Positions 1 through 12,574 of a stretch of DNA of 21,695 nt are shown in pieces. A program made the position numbers and the translations under genes. The DNA comes from Bondarzewia mesenterica (lineage: Eukaryota > Basidiomycota > Agaricomycetes > Russulales > Bondarzewiaceae): NCBI GenBank assembly GCA_004802705.1, contig SGPL01000552.1:1-21695 (forward strand). Direction: 5' to 3'. The notes beneath the pieces were generated by a model. That model was not told the origin of the DNA. It did not search any database and saw nothing but the letters and a program-made list of their open reading frames with translations. The stretch's first letter is position 1, and the number at the start of each line of letters is the position of its first letter.

Positions 1-208
1 ATTTTAGAGGCCTGATCCTTCAATCCGGACAAAAATTTCAAAGTAGAGGCCTGATCCGCCACTCCGGAGAAATTTTTAGAAAATTGGCTAAAACCGCATT
101 CCATCCGGACAGATTTGAGCGATTTTTGGGCCTCTCATCCGACGATTTTTGGCCGATTTCTGGATTTGGGGATCAGGCCTCCCCCCCTATTATCCGGGGT
201 CCTGTTAT
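1..208. repeat. Probable transposon end with subterminal repeats
   Basis: The 14-base motif TAGAGGCCTGATCC occurs at 5-18 and again at 44-57, a 39-base spacing. Its core returns inverted at 170-181 (GGATCAGGCCTC). Short ATCCGGA/TCCGG motifs are scattered between the copies (about 24-30, 61-67, 103-109, 194-199). Direct and inverted short motifs packed near one edge are typical of the subterminal region of a DNA transposon or MITE. The element runs off the left edge of the window, so its type, its other end and any target-site duplication cannot be seen. The right limit, near the GGGGTCCTG at about 197-205, is a guess. No protein is encoded here that I recognise. Confidence 0.45.
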
Positions 209-880
209 TGTAAGCCAAAGAAATTATCATCTATGATAGGACCTTTGATGTTTATGTTTTTATATCACTGCCTGTTGCTCCCCCAACCCCCCACCATTGT
301 GGACAATGAGCAAAGCTTCCCACTGCTGCAGACAACAAAGGGATGAGGGAGGATGAGGGTCGATATACCCATCTTGAAAAGTTTCAATTGAGATGCAACG
401 TGAGATGTTGTCATGTTGGTGGACGACAGGCACAGCTCACTCCGTGTTTATATAGTTTGGAGATGTCGCAGATTCGCCCAAAAACCACGCTGTTTTTGCT
501 TAGAACGGCAAAGACAAATCAATATCAATGATACGGACACAGATATATGGATACAGACAGCAGCAGGAATATGCAAACGACGGAAGGACGGAGACGATCG
601 GAGCAGGGAAGCGATATATGTGTGTATGTGTGAGTGGATGTGGGACAGCAAAAATGGGGATTAGGCAGACGGAAGTCCGGGCGTCATCAAGAGACGGAAG
701 GAGAAAGGAAAACAAAAAAGACGAAAACAAAAAGTGGGGAAAATCCAATCGCAAAACGGGCAGGGACGATGCGGGTGAGTGAGGAGGGGAGAAGAGGGAG
801 GGCCAAGTCGCACTCTATGGGTCAGGTACTTATTGATTTTTGATTCTTTTTGGCGTGCGTGCGTGCGTGAGGAACAAGAT
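209..880. other. Intergenic DNA, 3' flank of TRA1
   Basis: No convincing gene is seen. The stretch is purine-rich on the plus strand around 690-745. It holds two simple repeats: a TG-rich tract at about 615-634, and a GCGT tetranucleotide run at about 853-868 that lies within 30 bases of the TRA1 stop codon, so inside its probable 3' UTR. Short open frames here overlap each other in several frames and show no family resemblance. Confidence 0.5.
829..846 (-). terminator. Possible polyadenylation region of TRA1
   Basis: On the minus strand an A-rich stretch reading AATCAAAAATCAATAAG lies about 35-50 bases after the TRA1 stop. It resembles the loose A-rich positioning elements that guide 3' end formation in fungi. 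No exact AATAAA is present, so this is a weak call. Confidence 0.25.
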
Positions 881-3800
881 CTAGAACCAGGGGAAATAGT
901 TCTCCGTCATCTTCATGAGGTTGACCGGGTCCGTCGCCTTCGCGATCAGGCTCACGACGGTGTGCACGACGGGCCTTTCCGTGTTGGGGATGTTCGCGCT
1001 CACCATGGCCTGTCATGAAGCCAAAAAAAAAAGGAAAGGGAAAAAAAGTCAACAACGCGGGACCGCACGAGGCATGAAAGAATAGGATGCGACTCACGAT
1101 CTCGCGTTCGGTCTTGCACGCCATCGCCTCGGCGCGGGTGACGACGCCTTCGATGTTCTGAGCGACGCTCTGGCGGAAGGGGAGGTCGAACGCGATTTCC
1201 CCTCGACGGTGTCCGAACAACCACGTCATCACCTCGTCGCGGGCGAATAGGCAGAGTTGTTGCTCGAGGTTGTACTGGCGCGGATCGTCAGCCTCCGCAG
1301 GTCATAAGAGAATCCACAGCTTCGATCATGCTCACCTGTGGCTCCGTGAGGCTGCGACCCATCGCCATGAACGCCGATGTCATAATGCCCTCCGTGTAGA
1401 TAGGCCCAATGAAATTCTGGATGTTTGGCGTGAAGCGGAACGGAACGGAGTCGTTGGACGCAAAGACCGGCAAGTTGCCCGCAACGCCTGTTGAAGACAA
1501 GGCAGAGTAGGTTCGAGACCACGTAAGAGAAAACTGACAACCGCGAAGATGAGGGGGAAAGAAAATACGACTTGCCTGGCATGACCTCGCTCATGGAAAT
1601 GAGACCGGTCCTCCGAGATATATGGAATCTCGAAGGCAACCGGCTGGTCAGGCATAGAATATACGTCATGAAGCCGGTGGCGGCGATCTGTAGCGCGAAC
1701 TGCTTGCGCATCCGCCAGAGCTCGCTCGGACCGTCCATCGTCTGCATCATGTACTGCACAAGCGGATTGAATAAATAGATGCGAATCCGGAGACAAGGTC
1801 CATCATACCTGGGTGATGATCGTCTCGGGAACCATGTGGGTACTGACATCGTCGAGAATATCCGTCTTGAGCGTAAAAAACTCGGTTTTGCTTGGCTGCG
1901 AGAATCGCTATGAGATATACCGTTGAACCAAGTGGACAATGAAACACCGACCGTCCGATTGGACTCCTTCTTAAAGTCGCGCAGCACCGTCTTCACCTTC
2001 TCGCCAGGCACCAAGATGGGATCCTCCCTCGCAATTCCGGATTTTTCGCAGAATTGATCGTAGATATCCCCGAACGTGACGTAGGACGAATCGTTCTGGA
2101 GCAAGCGCAAGTTTGTGCTGCAAGTGATGGCGGAGGGTATGTGGAACGTAAGATTGCGCTTCCGAGACTCTTTCTTGCGGTTCAGAACACTGCTCACGAA
2201 ATTAATTAGGATGAACAGCAACTGCTGTTGATGTAAGGTGGGACTGACCCATTGAAGGTACGGAATACCTGCAAAACACGCTCCTCTCGACGAATATGTC
2301 TGCCTGAGGGCAACTGAACTGCGAAGGAAACTCGAGAGTTATCAGAACCATGGATCGTAAAGCGTCTCCAACAATATCCATGAGAGCGACAATTCTCAAA
2401 CTTGGGCCCAAATTTGAGTATTTTGGCGAAATTCTGGTTGCTATCCTTATCCTAGAACAGACGGCATTCCATAAATCACTCGCGCGAATGGACCTGTCAC
2501 ATACCTCTGTGTACTGACCAGGAATCTCAACGTCGTCGAACTTTGCATGTTGGAATTCGGTCAGATAATGACTGAGCAAGTCCAAAGGTTGTATGCGAGG
2601 TCGGGAGTCCAGATATTTCTCGTAACGATCTCGCCATTGCTGTAGTCGACGAATGTACTCGTGATGCGTAGGTTTGCTTTTAAGGAAGTCTTCCTCATAG
2701 TCTGCCTGTGTGCCGTGAGGCAAAATCCACTGGAAATAAATTCATGGACGTACTCTGGCTTGCCCGGATAGATTACTGGTCAATCGATTGAGATAGGCAA
2801 TTGTACCAGGGCTGAGTTGACCATCATCTTCAAGCACATTGACGCGCATGGTATATTGCTGGATTTATGTGGTTAGCGGTCAACGCAATAAGCACAAAAC
2901 ATACAGCTGAAATTACCTGCATAGCGTCTTGAAGCAGCATGCAAATGAGCCGATAAATCTCTTCTTCGGTAGTGGCCTTGAACCGCTGGTTGATTTGATC
3001 AACCATTGTCTCCATGCTCAAAATCAAAAGAGGGAATGCAGTTTTCAGAATTTGCACGATTTCATTGATGGTTTCCCAAGACTGCCGAGCCAGAGGCGAA
3101 TGGATTGATTCCACAGCTTGTGGAGTGGAAGTAGCATTTGAGGTTGCTTGAGGGACAGGACCGGTTCCTGGAGGAGTATTGGTAGCCGATGCATCGGTAG
3201 GAAGACTTGCAGATTTAGGGGCATTCGGGGGAAGGGATTCCTGGCCGGAGTCTGTGCGTCTCATTTGATCGTTTGCGGAAAGAGAGGACTGAGCCGGACG
3301 GCTTGCATTCAACAGGGCCGCATGCGATGCATTTTGCGTGAGGTTTTGTTTTCTCAAAAGACTCAAGTCCTCCCTCGTTGTACGTAACTGGAAGAAGAGG
3401 GCCTAGAGTGCATGCTCGCCTTCGGTTATCATTAATGATATGGACACAACGCTGACATACCTGAGGATATAGCTTCGCCAAATTGAGGAGGATATACCGC
3501 GCCTGCTTCACTTCGCGCTGCGAGATCGACAAGCACAACTGAGGGATGAACGTGATCCAGAACCAGAATGCGGCCTCGCCCTTGTAAGTGTCGAAAGCAC
3601 GGGAAATGGTGAAGGTGTGGTCGTCAACACTAAGAAGCCATAGTACGCGGGCTAGAAGAGGTCGACTCTTTCCATTCTTGTAGAGACCAGCAGCTTGAAG
3701 ATAGCAGCTTACAGCACTCGCCGCATGACTCATGTCATTTGGGACTTCCTTGAACATCTTGTCGTTGTACTTCCCCCACTCCGCCCAAGACTTGGCCTGC

Positions 3801-6800
3801 GTCATATCAAGCTGGACGGCTTGACCGAATGCCTGATTAGCCTCTTCGTTACGTCCAAATCGAGCATGGAACATTCCCTTGAGCGTGTAGAACTCCGCCT
3901 TTTGTGCGATGGAAAAATACATCAAGTTTGTGTTGTTGATCACCTCTAGACCAGCCTGGAGATCATTTGGCTTCTGATAATGACAGCGTGCTTGCTCGCG
4001 GAGCTTGAGGAAAGCTTCCGAGATCTCGATGTTGGGCAACGTATAGATCTTGTTGAGCAAGGTGAAGCAAACTTCCAGGAGGTCATGTTTTCGAGCAACG
4101 TGAGCGAATCGGTTGATAATCCAGGCCGTCTCGTGGTATCCCCGATAACCGTACGTGTTGGTATTACTAGCAGCAGCCCCGCCTTGGGCCGGTCCAGTGA
4201 TGAGTGGAACGTAGGCCTTGTTGATGGCATTGAATACGTTCTGTCTCCAAGCAACAAGGTCGCTCCAGATACTGATGTCATCGCTTCGATTCGGAAGTCG
4301 CTCCCGCCACGCCTGGAGAACCATCTTCAGCTCGGAAGATTTCTTCTCTAGATTTTGCATGTTGGTGGAAGACAACGATCCAAAGATCTGTACGGCCTCT
4401 TGCAGCTCTACAAATTGTTGGAAATGTTGCAAGAGTGGGACGTGGGCGGTTGATAGTTGGGGGGGTAGCGCAACCCATTTTCGGAGAGATAGCTGCATGG
4501 CATTTTCGAGGATCTGCGTGAATTCGGTGTTCTTGTCCACAGCTGCGGGCATCTTGAGCAAGGCGACGAACGCCTCAAACACAAGCCGGCGCGGAGTAGC
4601 GACGTCTGGAAGTGAATTGATCTGCTCCTCCAAAAGTTCCCGATTTTCCGCCCAATCCTTCACCCGCCACGCGCTTTCCAGCAACAATTCTTGATTGCAC
4701 TCGCTGCGAGCGAAGTCGTAGAGAGTGTCCCACTGCTGAAGTTTCTCGGCGGCCAAAATCCAATGATCCTCCCAAAGACAGTATTCTTGTTCAGAGAAGG
4801 GTAAAGTGCCCGATCTCACCTTGCTCTGGGCGCTCTCGTACATGGTGGAGGCTTGTTCCCACATGCCGTTTTGTTCAAAGGAGAGTCCAATATTAGTGTC
4901 AAGGTGTAGGCATCTTCGCCGCCAGAGACCGTAGAACAGATCATCCTCGGCTAATTCTGCATACAACTCCGCCAAAGAGTCATAGACAGTATCACGAAGG
5001 GAGGGATCATCTTCGACACCGCGATTCATAGATTGTAAAATCTCGAAACCGGCGTACCAAGCACCGTGTGTTTTGGCCAGATACTTGACAAGATGAGGGG
5101 GAAGCGTCATTGGAGGCGAACAAGCACCAGCAGCCGTCAAGATTGTTTGGACCACATTCGGCCGTACATCCACCTGCTTGACGTGATAATCTTTGCTGAG
5201 GAGGGTTATGGTATGATGCGTTATATCGACCTGCTCTCGGCGAGACAGTGACGACCAAGCGGCGGGGAACACAGAAAGCCATATGTTGTGCGCAACGGTG
5301 GAGTCTAGGTAGAGCAGACGTTGCATAGGCCGTATCAGATCTTGAACTCGGCGTTGAGGTAGAGGCATCGACGGTGTGAGAGAAGAAAGGGACGGCTTCC
5401 GCTCAGACGCAAGCGGACTATCCGCATCCACAGAACCGAGCAACAGATGCAACGCGAGGTAAATCCAAGGACTATCGGCCAGGGGCTCCCAACTTTGAAC
5501 ACCTAGGATATATGACAACCGGCTGAACAGCGCTCTGGGCACGCTTACATCCAGTAGGTCAATAAACCGTTCTCTGATTGTGGGATCCCGAGCTCGACAA
5601 CCCAGCAAAAAAGAGTGCTCCAACCTCGTGGTCAAGTCACTACGGCGAAGAGTCGGCTCCGTATAGATCTGGTAAATGAGCTCCAGATATGCGCTGAAAA
5701 GGGGCTCTCCCCGAGTTTCAAATGCCACCATCTTCTGCAGGATAGTAGCTTTCTCCTTCATTGTAGGATACGGTTCGCGCTTGTGCAAAGCCCAGTTTTT
5801 GGCTATGTCTAGCATATACCGGCAAAGTGTGAGGCTCTTCGATTTTTCGATCAACGATACGAGAGTCATGATCAACACTTTCCGTTGTTCTCCGAGGAAG
5901 AATGACGCCGATATTTGCGAGATATCCAGGATGGATGTCAATGAACGGACATTATTCTCGAAGCTGCTCGACGCAGCCTGCGCTTGCCCGTGCTCCCTGG
6001 TTAGTTTCATGAAAAGTTTCATGAGGGGCGTACTGAAGGTCTCAATGCGCTCCGGGGTAACTTGCACGACCGATTTGAGCATGAGTAATGTCCCGCGCCA
6101 ACCAGTATTATTCCGCAAGCCTTCATCGATCGCTGAGTGGACGAAATTATGGAAATCAGCCATTTCGCCCTGCTGGTCTTCATCTTCTTTCGGTAGAGGG
6201 AACAGCTGGATTAAGCGATGAAAGACGGGATGCAACGCATCATGGAGGCCAGCATCGTCGGCAACCATTCCCTTCCGTACAAGTCGCGAGAGGATAGGAG
6301 CATTGTCAGTATCGGCAAACCAGGAGTCATTTTTGTCAGCTGCAACGACCTGCAAGACTTTTGCAGCCCCGAGGGCTTGGCTGATGGCAGTCTCGTTGTT
6401 GAGCTCAGTCTGTCAACGAGAAACTGTGAAACATGCTTTTGAATGCCATAAAATTCTTCTCTCACCTGCTCCAATGCACGAGAGAAATAGTTCAATTTAA
6501 CGGTCACATCGTTCCAACCATCTGGACCGACAATTGTGCGCAACAAAGTCAATGCACGAGGAACCAAAGAGTTCCGAGATTGGACATCATGCGCTGACGT
6601 AGCAAGTCGAACCAGATAACTGACAACGCTTTCGCGGAATCCGAGAGGAGTAATCCAAACCTGGACGTTGGCTCCTGAAGAAGTTGACGTACTAAGCTCC
6701 TCAGTTGCCCTGCGCTCCCAGTCAACTATGGTCTGCATCATGTCGACGGTCAGCAGTCGTGATTCACCGGAGGCTGATCCTTGCAAGCCGAGCTTGGGTA

Positions 6801-9800
6801 ACGAATTTACCATGTGCGGAATGAACAAGGCGCGAACGGGATAAAAGAGCTGCGACTGGCGGACGATGAGCTGATAGACAGTGATCATTTGGGATAGGCC
6901 ATTACTCTCTTCAGCGAGCAGTCGTCGGGTAGTCTTTGCCCACTGTGGATAGCCCGGCTCTTGAGATGTCGAGCGAGGTAACGCTGGAGCCAAGGTATCG
7001 AGCGCTTGACGAACGAGGTTCCTGCCTTCGTGATGCGGAGGCCTCAACAAACCGGTCCAAGCTCGTAGAATGAACTTCTGCGGAGTCTCGAAAATGTCGA
7101 AGAAACGGGCAGCAAGAAGATAGGCCACCTGCTTCACCATGACATCTTCACTGGTGATGTAGTGCCAAGCACACTTGATGATATCTTTCCTCGCAACCTC
7201 GAGCAAGTCGGGATAGTACTGCACGATGATCGTTGTCAGGTGCAGCAATTCGATGTTAAATGTATCGTCGGCATCCGCAAAGGTCCTCGTGTCAATCATA
7301 GGCTGCCATATACGCCTATGAATCTGGGCAATGATATCTTCATCTAAAAGCCCTTCCTTTGATGTCGATTTTGCGCAAACAAGAAGTGTAGGGGTGATGA
7401 CAACTCGGATGAAATGCATCTTGTGCGCCCAACTGTGGGATGTATCTGAGAACCATGTTAGGAAACGGAGGAGGACACATCGCTGATAGAAGATGTCCTT
7501 GCTGAATGCCACTTGACGATACAGAAACTGCGTAAGACTGACAAGATCCATCGGAAGATTGCGAGAGTACATGGTAATGATGTCGAATAACAAGTCGATA
7601 CGCGGCGTTGCTTCAAGGGCTTTCTGGAAAAGGGACAAGATGATAGAATGCCGTTGAACGGCACTGGAGATAGCAGATGCATCCTCTTCAGGAGGAGGAG
7701 TCTCTGAGCGCCACACCACGAGCAAGGCATCGACCACATAGTCGTTTTCAACAAGCCAATTCGGACTGAGATCGGCAAGATCCAAGCTTAACTGAAGTCC
7801 TGGCATGAGCAGACCGGGGTTATTCCCAAGAAGGCAGGACGAAACTATGACGGAAGTTCTAGAAGATAATTCGCGTAGCAGATTGGGAGCCAGACGAGAT
7901 TGCAAGACGCTTCGGAAGGTCCTCAGATGTCGTGGCATTTGCCAATACTTCATGAAAAAATCCGTGGCCTCAATGTGATAGCGATCCAGGTACTTCCCCA
8001 ATGGCTCTGAGAAGGGACTTGGGCCGAAGAAATGCATCTGAGCTTCCACTTGTACAATAGCATTGGAAAGATTCTCCAAGAAGATATTGGCGGTGGAGGG
8101 CAGCAGATGAAAGATGTTGGCCAACCGCACCAGCTTCATGATCCCCTCGTTATCCGCCAAAGGAACTTTGGATGAGGCCTGCAGCATTTGGGGATCTGCG
8201 ACAACCCGAAAGTGGTCAAGCAATTTGTGCCCTATCTCGACCTTAAAGTAAGTGGTCAGAAGTTCTAGTAGGCGTGCAAGCCCTTCCAAACCAGGAACGG
8301 TTAGGCGTTTTGGGTCCGCAAGATTCAGTAAGATAGGGCGCAGGCCAGTTTGAAGCAGTTCCTTTGGCAAACGACTTTGATGGGTGAGGACCATCCTGAG
8401 GCCTTCGTGAGCGACTTCCTTCACGTCCCGCGACGGTGAATAGAGCGATTTGAAGTAAACGCTCGTAACCCTATACAGGCATCAGCGAGATCGTACTCTT
8501 CAAATTTAATGTGGCTTACTTCTGCCGCGTCTGAGGTTGCTTTGCGAAGAAATCGGTCATAGGCATTGATGCCGTCAGGAGCCTGATGCATGCCACTCTG
8601 AGTTTGATGATGTCCATGCTACCTTGTCGTGCATTTCCACGTCCAAGGAGAGTGGCTTCGTCAGCGTCTGCCAAGGCCAAAGCTTCGTGAAGGAGGCGAA
8701 GTAATTCGTCGTTCAGCTCAGGAAGGCGAGGATCAAGACTGATGCAGTATCGCATGGCTTCAATCATGCCTATTTGCATAGGGAAAGGAAGGGCTCGCAA
8801 AGGTTTTGTGTAAATCGCCGTGAGCATACGATCCCTGTGAGGCAAGAGCAGATCCACGACAGGCTTGCCACTCAACTTGGCGAGAAGGTCTATGGAGGTC
8901 TCGGAAGCACGCCGTACGACGGCATTTGAACTCGACAACTCAGCAAAGAAAATACCCATGAGATGTACGATTTTATTGCGGTTGTTCAAAGGTCCCTCGC
9001 TGCGAGTCGCAAGATCGCTATTGCTCAACCGCAAGACTCGGGCCAAGATCCCTAGGATATCCTCAACGTCGCCTGGCAAATCATGTGGCATGTCTTTGAG
9101 GACGTGGAGCAACGTACGAACGAGGTCTACCTCGCGATCATTAATCCACTTTACACCCAAGTCTGGGATGTTGAGGATAAGCTTGAGACCGCTATAACCT
9201 GCCTTCTTCCGGTTCCACGACTCGTCCAGACATAGGGCGCTGAACCTGCTGGCGATCTGGTGAAGGGTTGGGACGACGTCTTGTACCGAAATATCATTAC
9301 TTCCGTTCCGTGTGATGAGGTCCTGAATGAGTGAGCTGACGAATTCTCTAGCTTTCTTCGTCTCCACGGGGCTATCACGCGCTAGTCCGTTGGCTAAAGC
9401 GTCGAGGAAACAAGAGAAGAGAGTACTCGGCCAACGATGAGGCGCCACATCTTGACTAACACCTCTACGAAGTTCTAGGCTGAAAACATGGCGAGCAAGC
9501 TGACGAATGTAACTCTCAGCCTGCTCTTGCACCTCTGGAAGATGGACCGCGTCGAAGATGCCTTCCATTGAGCGCATAAAAATCTCTTCGCGTCCTCGTA
9601 GACCCTGATGCATGCACATTAGCATAAATGAGACACAAAGTGAAGTAAAACCATGAATACCTCATGCCACAAAATGGAGACACAATTCTCAAGATAATTG
9701 TAAGCGTGAATGCGGTACGGAGATTGCTTCTTCAATACGCGTAACGCTAGGATTGACATAGGTCCCAACTCGAGCCCCTCGTAATTCGCTCCAAACGATA

Positions 9801-12574
9801 TCAACACCTTGGCCGTATCCGAATGGTGATGGAACTTGAGTTCTGGCTCTTTGTCCAGTAGACGGCGATTGCGACCACCAAGCTTGCCAAGGATACGAAG
9901 CGTAGTATGGGCGTGATGGTGATTGGCCGGCAATGGCTTCAGATGACTCTGAAGCGCCTCCATCAATTCTCTAAGCACTGTGTTAAGTGTCGGATCAAGG
10001 AAATCCGGCGTGAGGTTGTCGATGCATAGCTCCAAAGTGCGAAGACCTTGAGCAACAAGTTCTGGACTCCCACGCAGAGCTAGAGCAAGCGGCTTCATCA
10101 AGTACGAGAGGTGTGGCAGGAGATGTGTCAACCGCAATGGAACGGTGAGGCATAGCTCGACGATCATCTCGCGGCTGTATCCCTCTGAAAGAAGAAGTTG
10201 CTTGTTGAGATTGTCGAGCATCTCTGGGAGAAGAGGTAAGACTTCTTTGTAGAGCAGCTCGAACCTTCCACCACCGCCTCCGATGGCACGGAAAAGGCCC
10301 CTTAGAAGATGATAATAGTTTGTCGGCTTCGTTGCCTTGGCTGCCAGCGGGAAACAGTCCATAATGAGCTTCGACAAGTGCGAAGCAAGGATCGGTTCAT
10401 TGTGCTGAGGATATAGCGTCACAGCGCCGAAAGCCAGCTTGAACAACCTAATCGTGACAACAGCCGTCTGGTCGTCGTACTCCCCTAGCTGTGGAAGGTT
10501 GTCGATGAGATGTCGAAGAACAATGGCCACCAGTGTTGGGGAGGTGCTTTCGCGACTGAATAGCATTTGACAAATGTGCAGGAGACCGGGACGCTTCTGT
10601 GCGGCCAGGAAAAACATACCGATCTTCTGGGTCCAGACGTCTTGGAAAATATGCAAGTTGACCTCAGCGAGAGCTCCCGCGAGCCACTCCATAGCTTCAT
10701 TAGCTTCGCGCGCATCTGAATCGTATAGACTCATGCAACGAATGCAACCTTCGAAAAGACGCAGGATGATGGCTCCGTCCGGAACAGGGGCGTCGATCTT
10801 GCGTAGGTTGGCAAGACATGCTCTGAAACCATGCATGAAAGAGCGAAACAAAAGTCGAGATTCTACGATTTCTATGTCAATGAGAATGTAAACAGAGTCA
10901 ATCATTGTCAATTACCTCCCAAAATTTCTTCGGGTTTCTCAACGGCGTAATTTGCAGACGCAAGTGGACGGGCTCTCTCAACGAGGTAAATTTTCCCCGT
11001 CTCCGCTTCGCCCTTTTTGCTTCTCTCTAAGCGGGCGTTCACCTCGTCCAAGGTACCAATGACGGAATCCAGTTTGTCAACGCAAGTCTCCAAGAGTCTG
11101 GAGATGACCTTCGCTGCGTCTTGTGGAGTGTCCTTGGTGGTGATGGTATCCACTAGATTGAACATCATCTTCGCTGTGAGCGTGTGCACGCTATTTGGGA
11201 GACATGGGTTGTGTATGAGGCGAGAATATACGTGAATGATGTGGGCGAGCTGCTGCGCTGTAAGGTCGTTCCGCAAATGATGGACCAGATCCGCCACAGC
11301 AGCAAATGCGGTCGCTCTGGTAAGGTTAAATCAGTCACTTGGGCTTGTGAAACAATCGAGACACCAACCGAAGCGTTTCCCTACTTCCAACACTCGTACC
11401 TAAAAGCACGTTCTCGTCAAACAGCTTGTCAATTTGACTGAGTAATGCACGTCGATAAGGGGTGCCTAGTAAGTGTCTGAACACAATCATGAAATCCTGG
11501 AAATGCGCGTGTTCAAAGTTGCACAGATGAAAGTGTCATAGAAACAAACCCTTCTTGCGACAATCGCAGCCGCAGGGATGTCCTGAAGCAATCGTAGCGA
11601 TGAGAGCAAAAGAGTATCACCGTAGATGTCATATTGGTCTCCTAAACCTCTGAGGATATAAGCCAAATAGGAGACCATCTAGATATAAGTGTTGAAGAGC
11701 TGCAGAAGGATATGTGCATGAACTGTGCTCATACCTTGATTTGCGAATTGATGAAGTCAGTATAGGCTTGCACGTTTCGGATTGTTGGAGACATTCCCGC
11801 CCAGAACCCTCCCATTGCTTCAAAATCCTCGCGCGCCTTCTTCTGCGCTGGGGCTTCCAGCGCCAGAACTTCGAAGTTAAGAGGAAGAGTGGCCTGAACA
11901 TGGGGTGCCACGTACTGGCGATGGGTTTGTGAGAAAGTTACCATAACCATCCCCATCTCTGCCAGAACCTTGAAGCTCTTCATACTTGGCAGGACAACAT
12001 TAACTTCCAGTACCATGGAGTTCTCTGAGAGCAGTTCAACAACGAGACCCTTGATATTCTGAAACACCTCCTGCAATATAGCCACAAACTCGGCCACAAG
12101 GTCTTCTGATAGGATGCGAAACGCGCGAATGAGGTCGATGATAGTTTTGCAGCATGTCACCCCATTCTCTTCGTTGTCGTGCCGGAGCAGGTACAACATG
12201 CCGTTCAACAGAGGGAGCGCTTGTGAGCGCGTACCGTCCGAGGTCGTGACGCGGTGAAGTATCTCGAGGAGGACGCGACGAAACTGATATTCGGGAGCAT
12301 CTCTGTAGAACGCTACTTCGCTTGAGCGCAGGATTTCGAGGAGAACTGGGATCATGTGAGGATAGACGCGGCCAGCGTCAGCATCTCTAACGGTGTCAAT
12401 CATTTCTCGTAATTCGCAGGCTACTGCATGTTTCGCCTTTAAATCTTGTGAACAAATAGATGTGAGCAAAGCCTTGTACAATGCCACTCAGAACTCACCT
12501 AGGCTGGGATCTGCGATGCGAGCAGCCCGCATCTCCAGGTCTGCGGCTGTCCCCAGCTGGGGAATATTATCCAT
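881..12574 (-). CDS. TRA1: Tra1/TRRAP, SAGA and NuA4 scaffold pseudokinase
   Basis: This encodes a giant PIKK-related protein that recruits the SAGA and NuA4 histone acetyltransferase complexes to activators in the nucleus. I join 19 exons (minus strand, 5' to 3'): 12574-12499, 12444-11735, 11678-11550, 11496-11369, 11316-10916, 10871-9661, 9604-8520, 8470-6466, 6409-3461, 3402-2917, 2858-2754, 2729-2505, 2451-2249, 2189-1952, 1895-1809, 1753-1576, 1487-1336, 1274-1098, 1009-881. They total 10,674 bases, 3,557 residues, close to family length (yeast Tra1 about 3,740). Residues 1 to about 2,300 are HEAT-like helical repeats. FAT lies roughly at 2,350-2,910 (junction YPQALFFQLRTTRED), and an S/T/P/A-rich linker at about 2,930-2,990. 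The PI3K-like fold is at about 3,150-3,520. The FATC end finishes in MTENYFPWF. Kinase motifs are degenerate: LTSRLPSRFHISRRTG occupies the catalytic-loop region and MSEVMPG the DFG region, as known for this family. The start MDNIPQLG has A at -3 and G at +4. Confidence 0.95.
1488..1575 (-). other. GC-AG intron in TRA1
   Basis: The exon before it ends ATG CCA G and the intron starts GCAAGT, the standard consensus for GC donors (AG|GCAAGT). It ends CAACAG before GC GTT GCG. This split gives M-P-G-V-A-G, joining the MSEVMPG motif to the following FASNDSVPFRFTPN segment in frame. The nearby GT (CAA|GTCG) would put the next exon out of frame. Length is 88 bases, longer than most introns in this gene. 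Confidence 0.85.
2730..2753 (-). other. Apparent 24-base intron in TRA1
   Basis: On the minus strand the reading frame LTSNLSGQAR would run into a TGA stop. Removing exactly 24 bases, beginning GTACGT and ending TTTCCAG, restores the frame into WILPHGTQADYEEDF, which continues into well-conserved Tra1 sequence (KPTHHEYIRRLQQWRDRYEK). Both splice sites match consensus, but 24 bases is less than half the size of the other introns here. The alternative is a pair of small indels; see the findings. Confidence 0.6.

Noticed and set aside
881..2221. Separate exportin-like or unknown genes at the 3' end of TRA1
   Set aside because: The small frames join by consensus introns into the Tra1 pseudokinase and FATC regions, with phases that all agree, so they are exons of one gene.
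4218..4694. 158-codon plus-strand frame antisense to TRA1
   Set aside because: It is antisense to the FAT-region exon, Ser/Cys-rich with no domain, so coincidental.
5676..6221. 181-codon plus-strand frame antisense to TRA1
   Set aside because: It lies fully opposite a conserved Tra1 exon and has no family resemblance; it is an antisense shadow.
6410..6465. A 23-base intron starting GTTTCACAG in TRA1
   Set aside because: A better donor, GTGAGA after ALEQ, gives a normal 56-base intron with the same acceptor and a conserved join.
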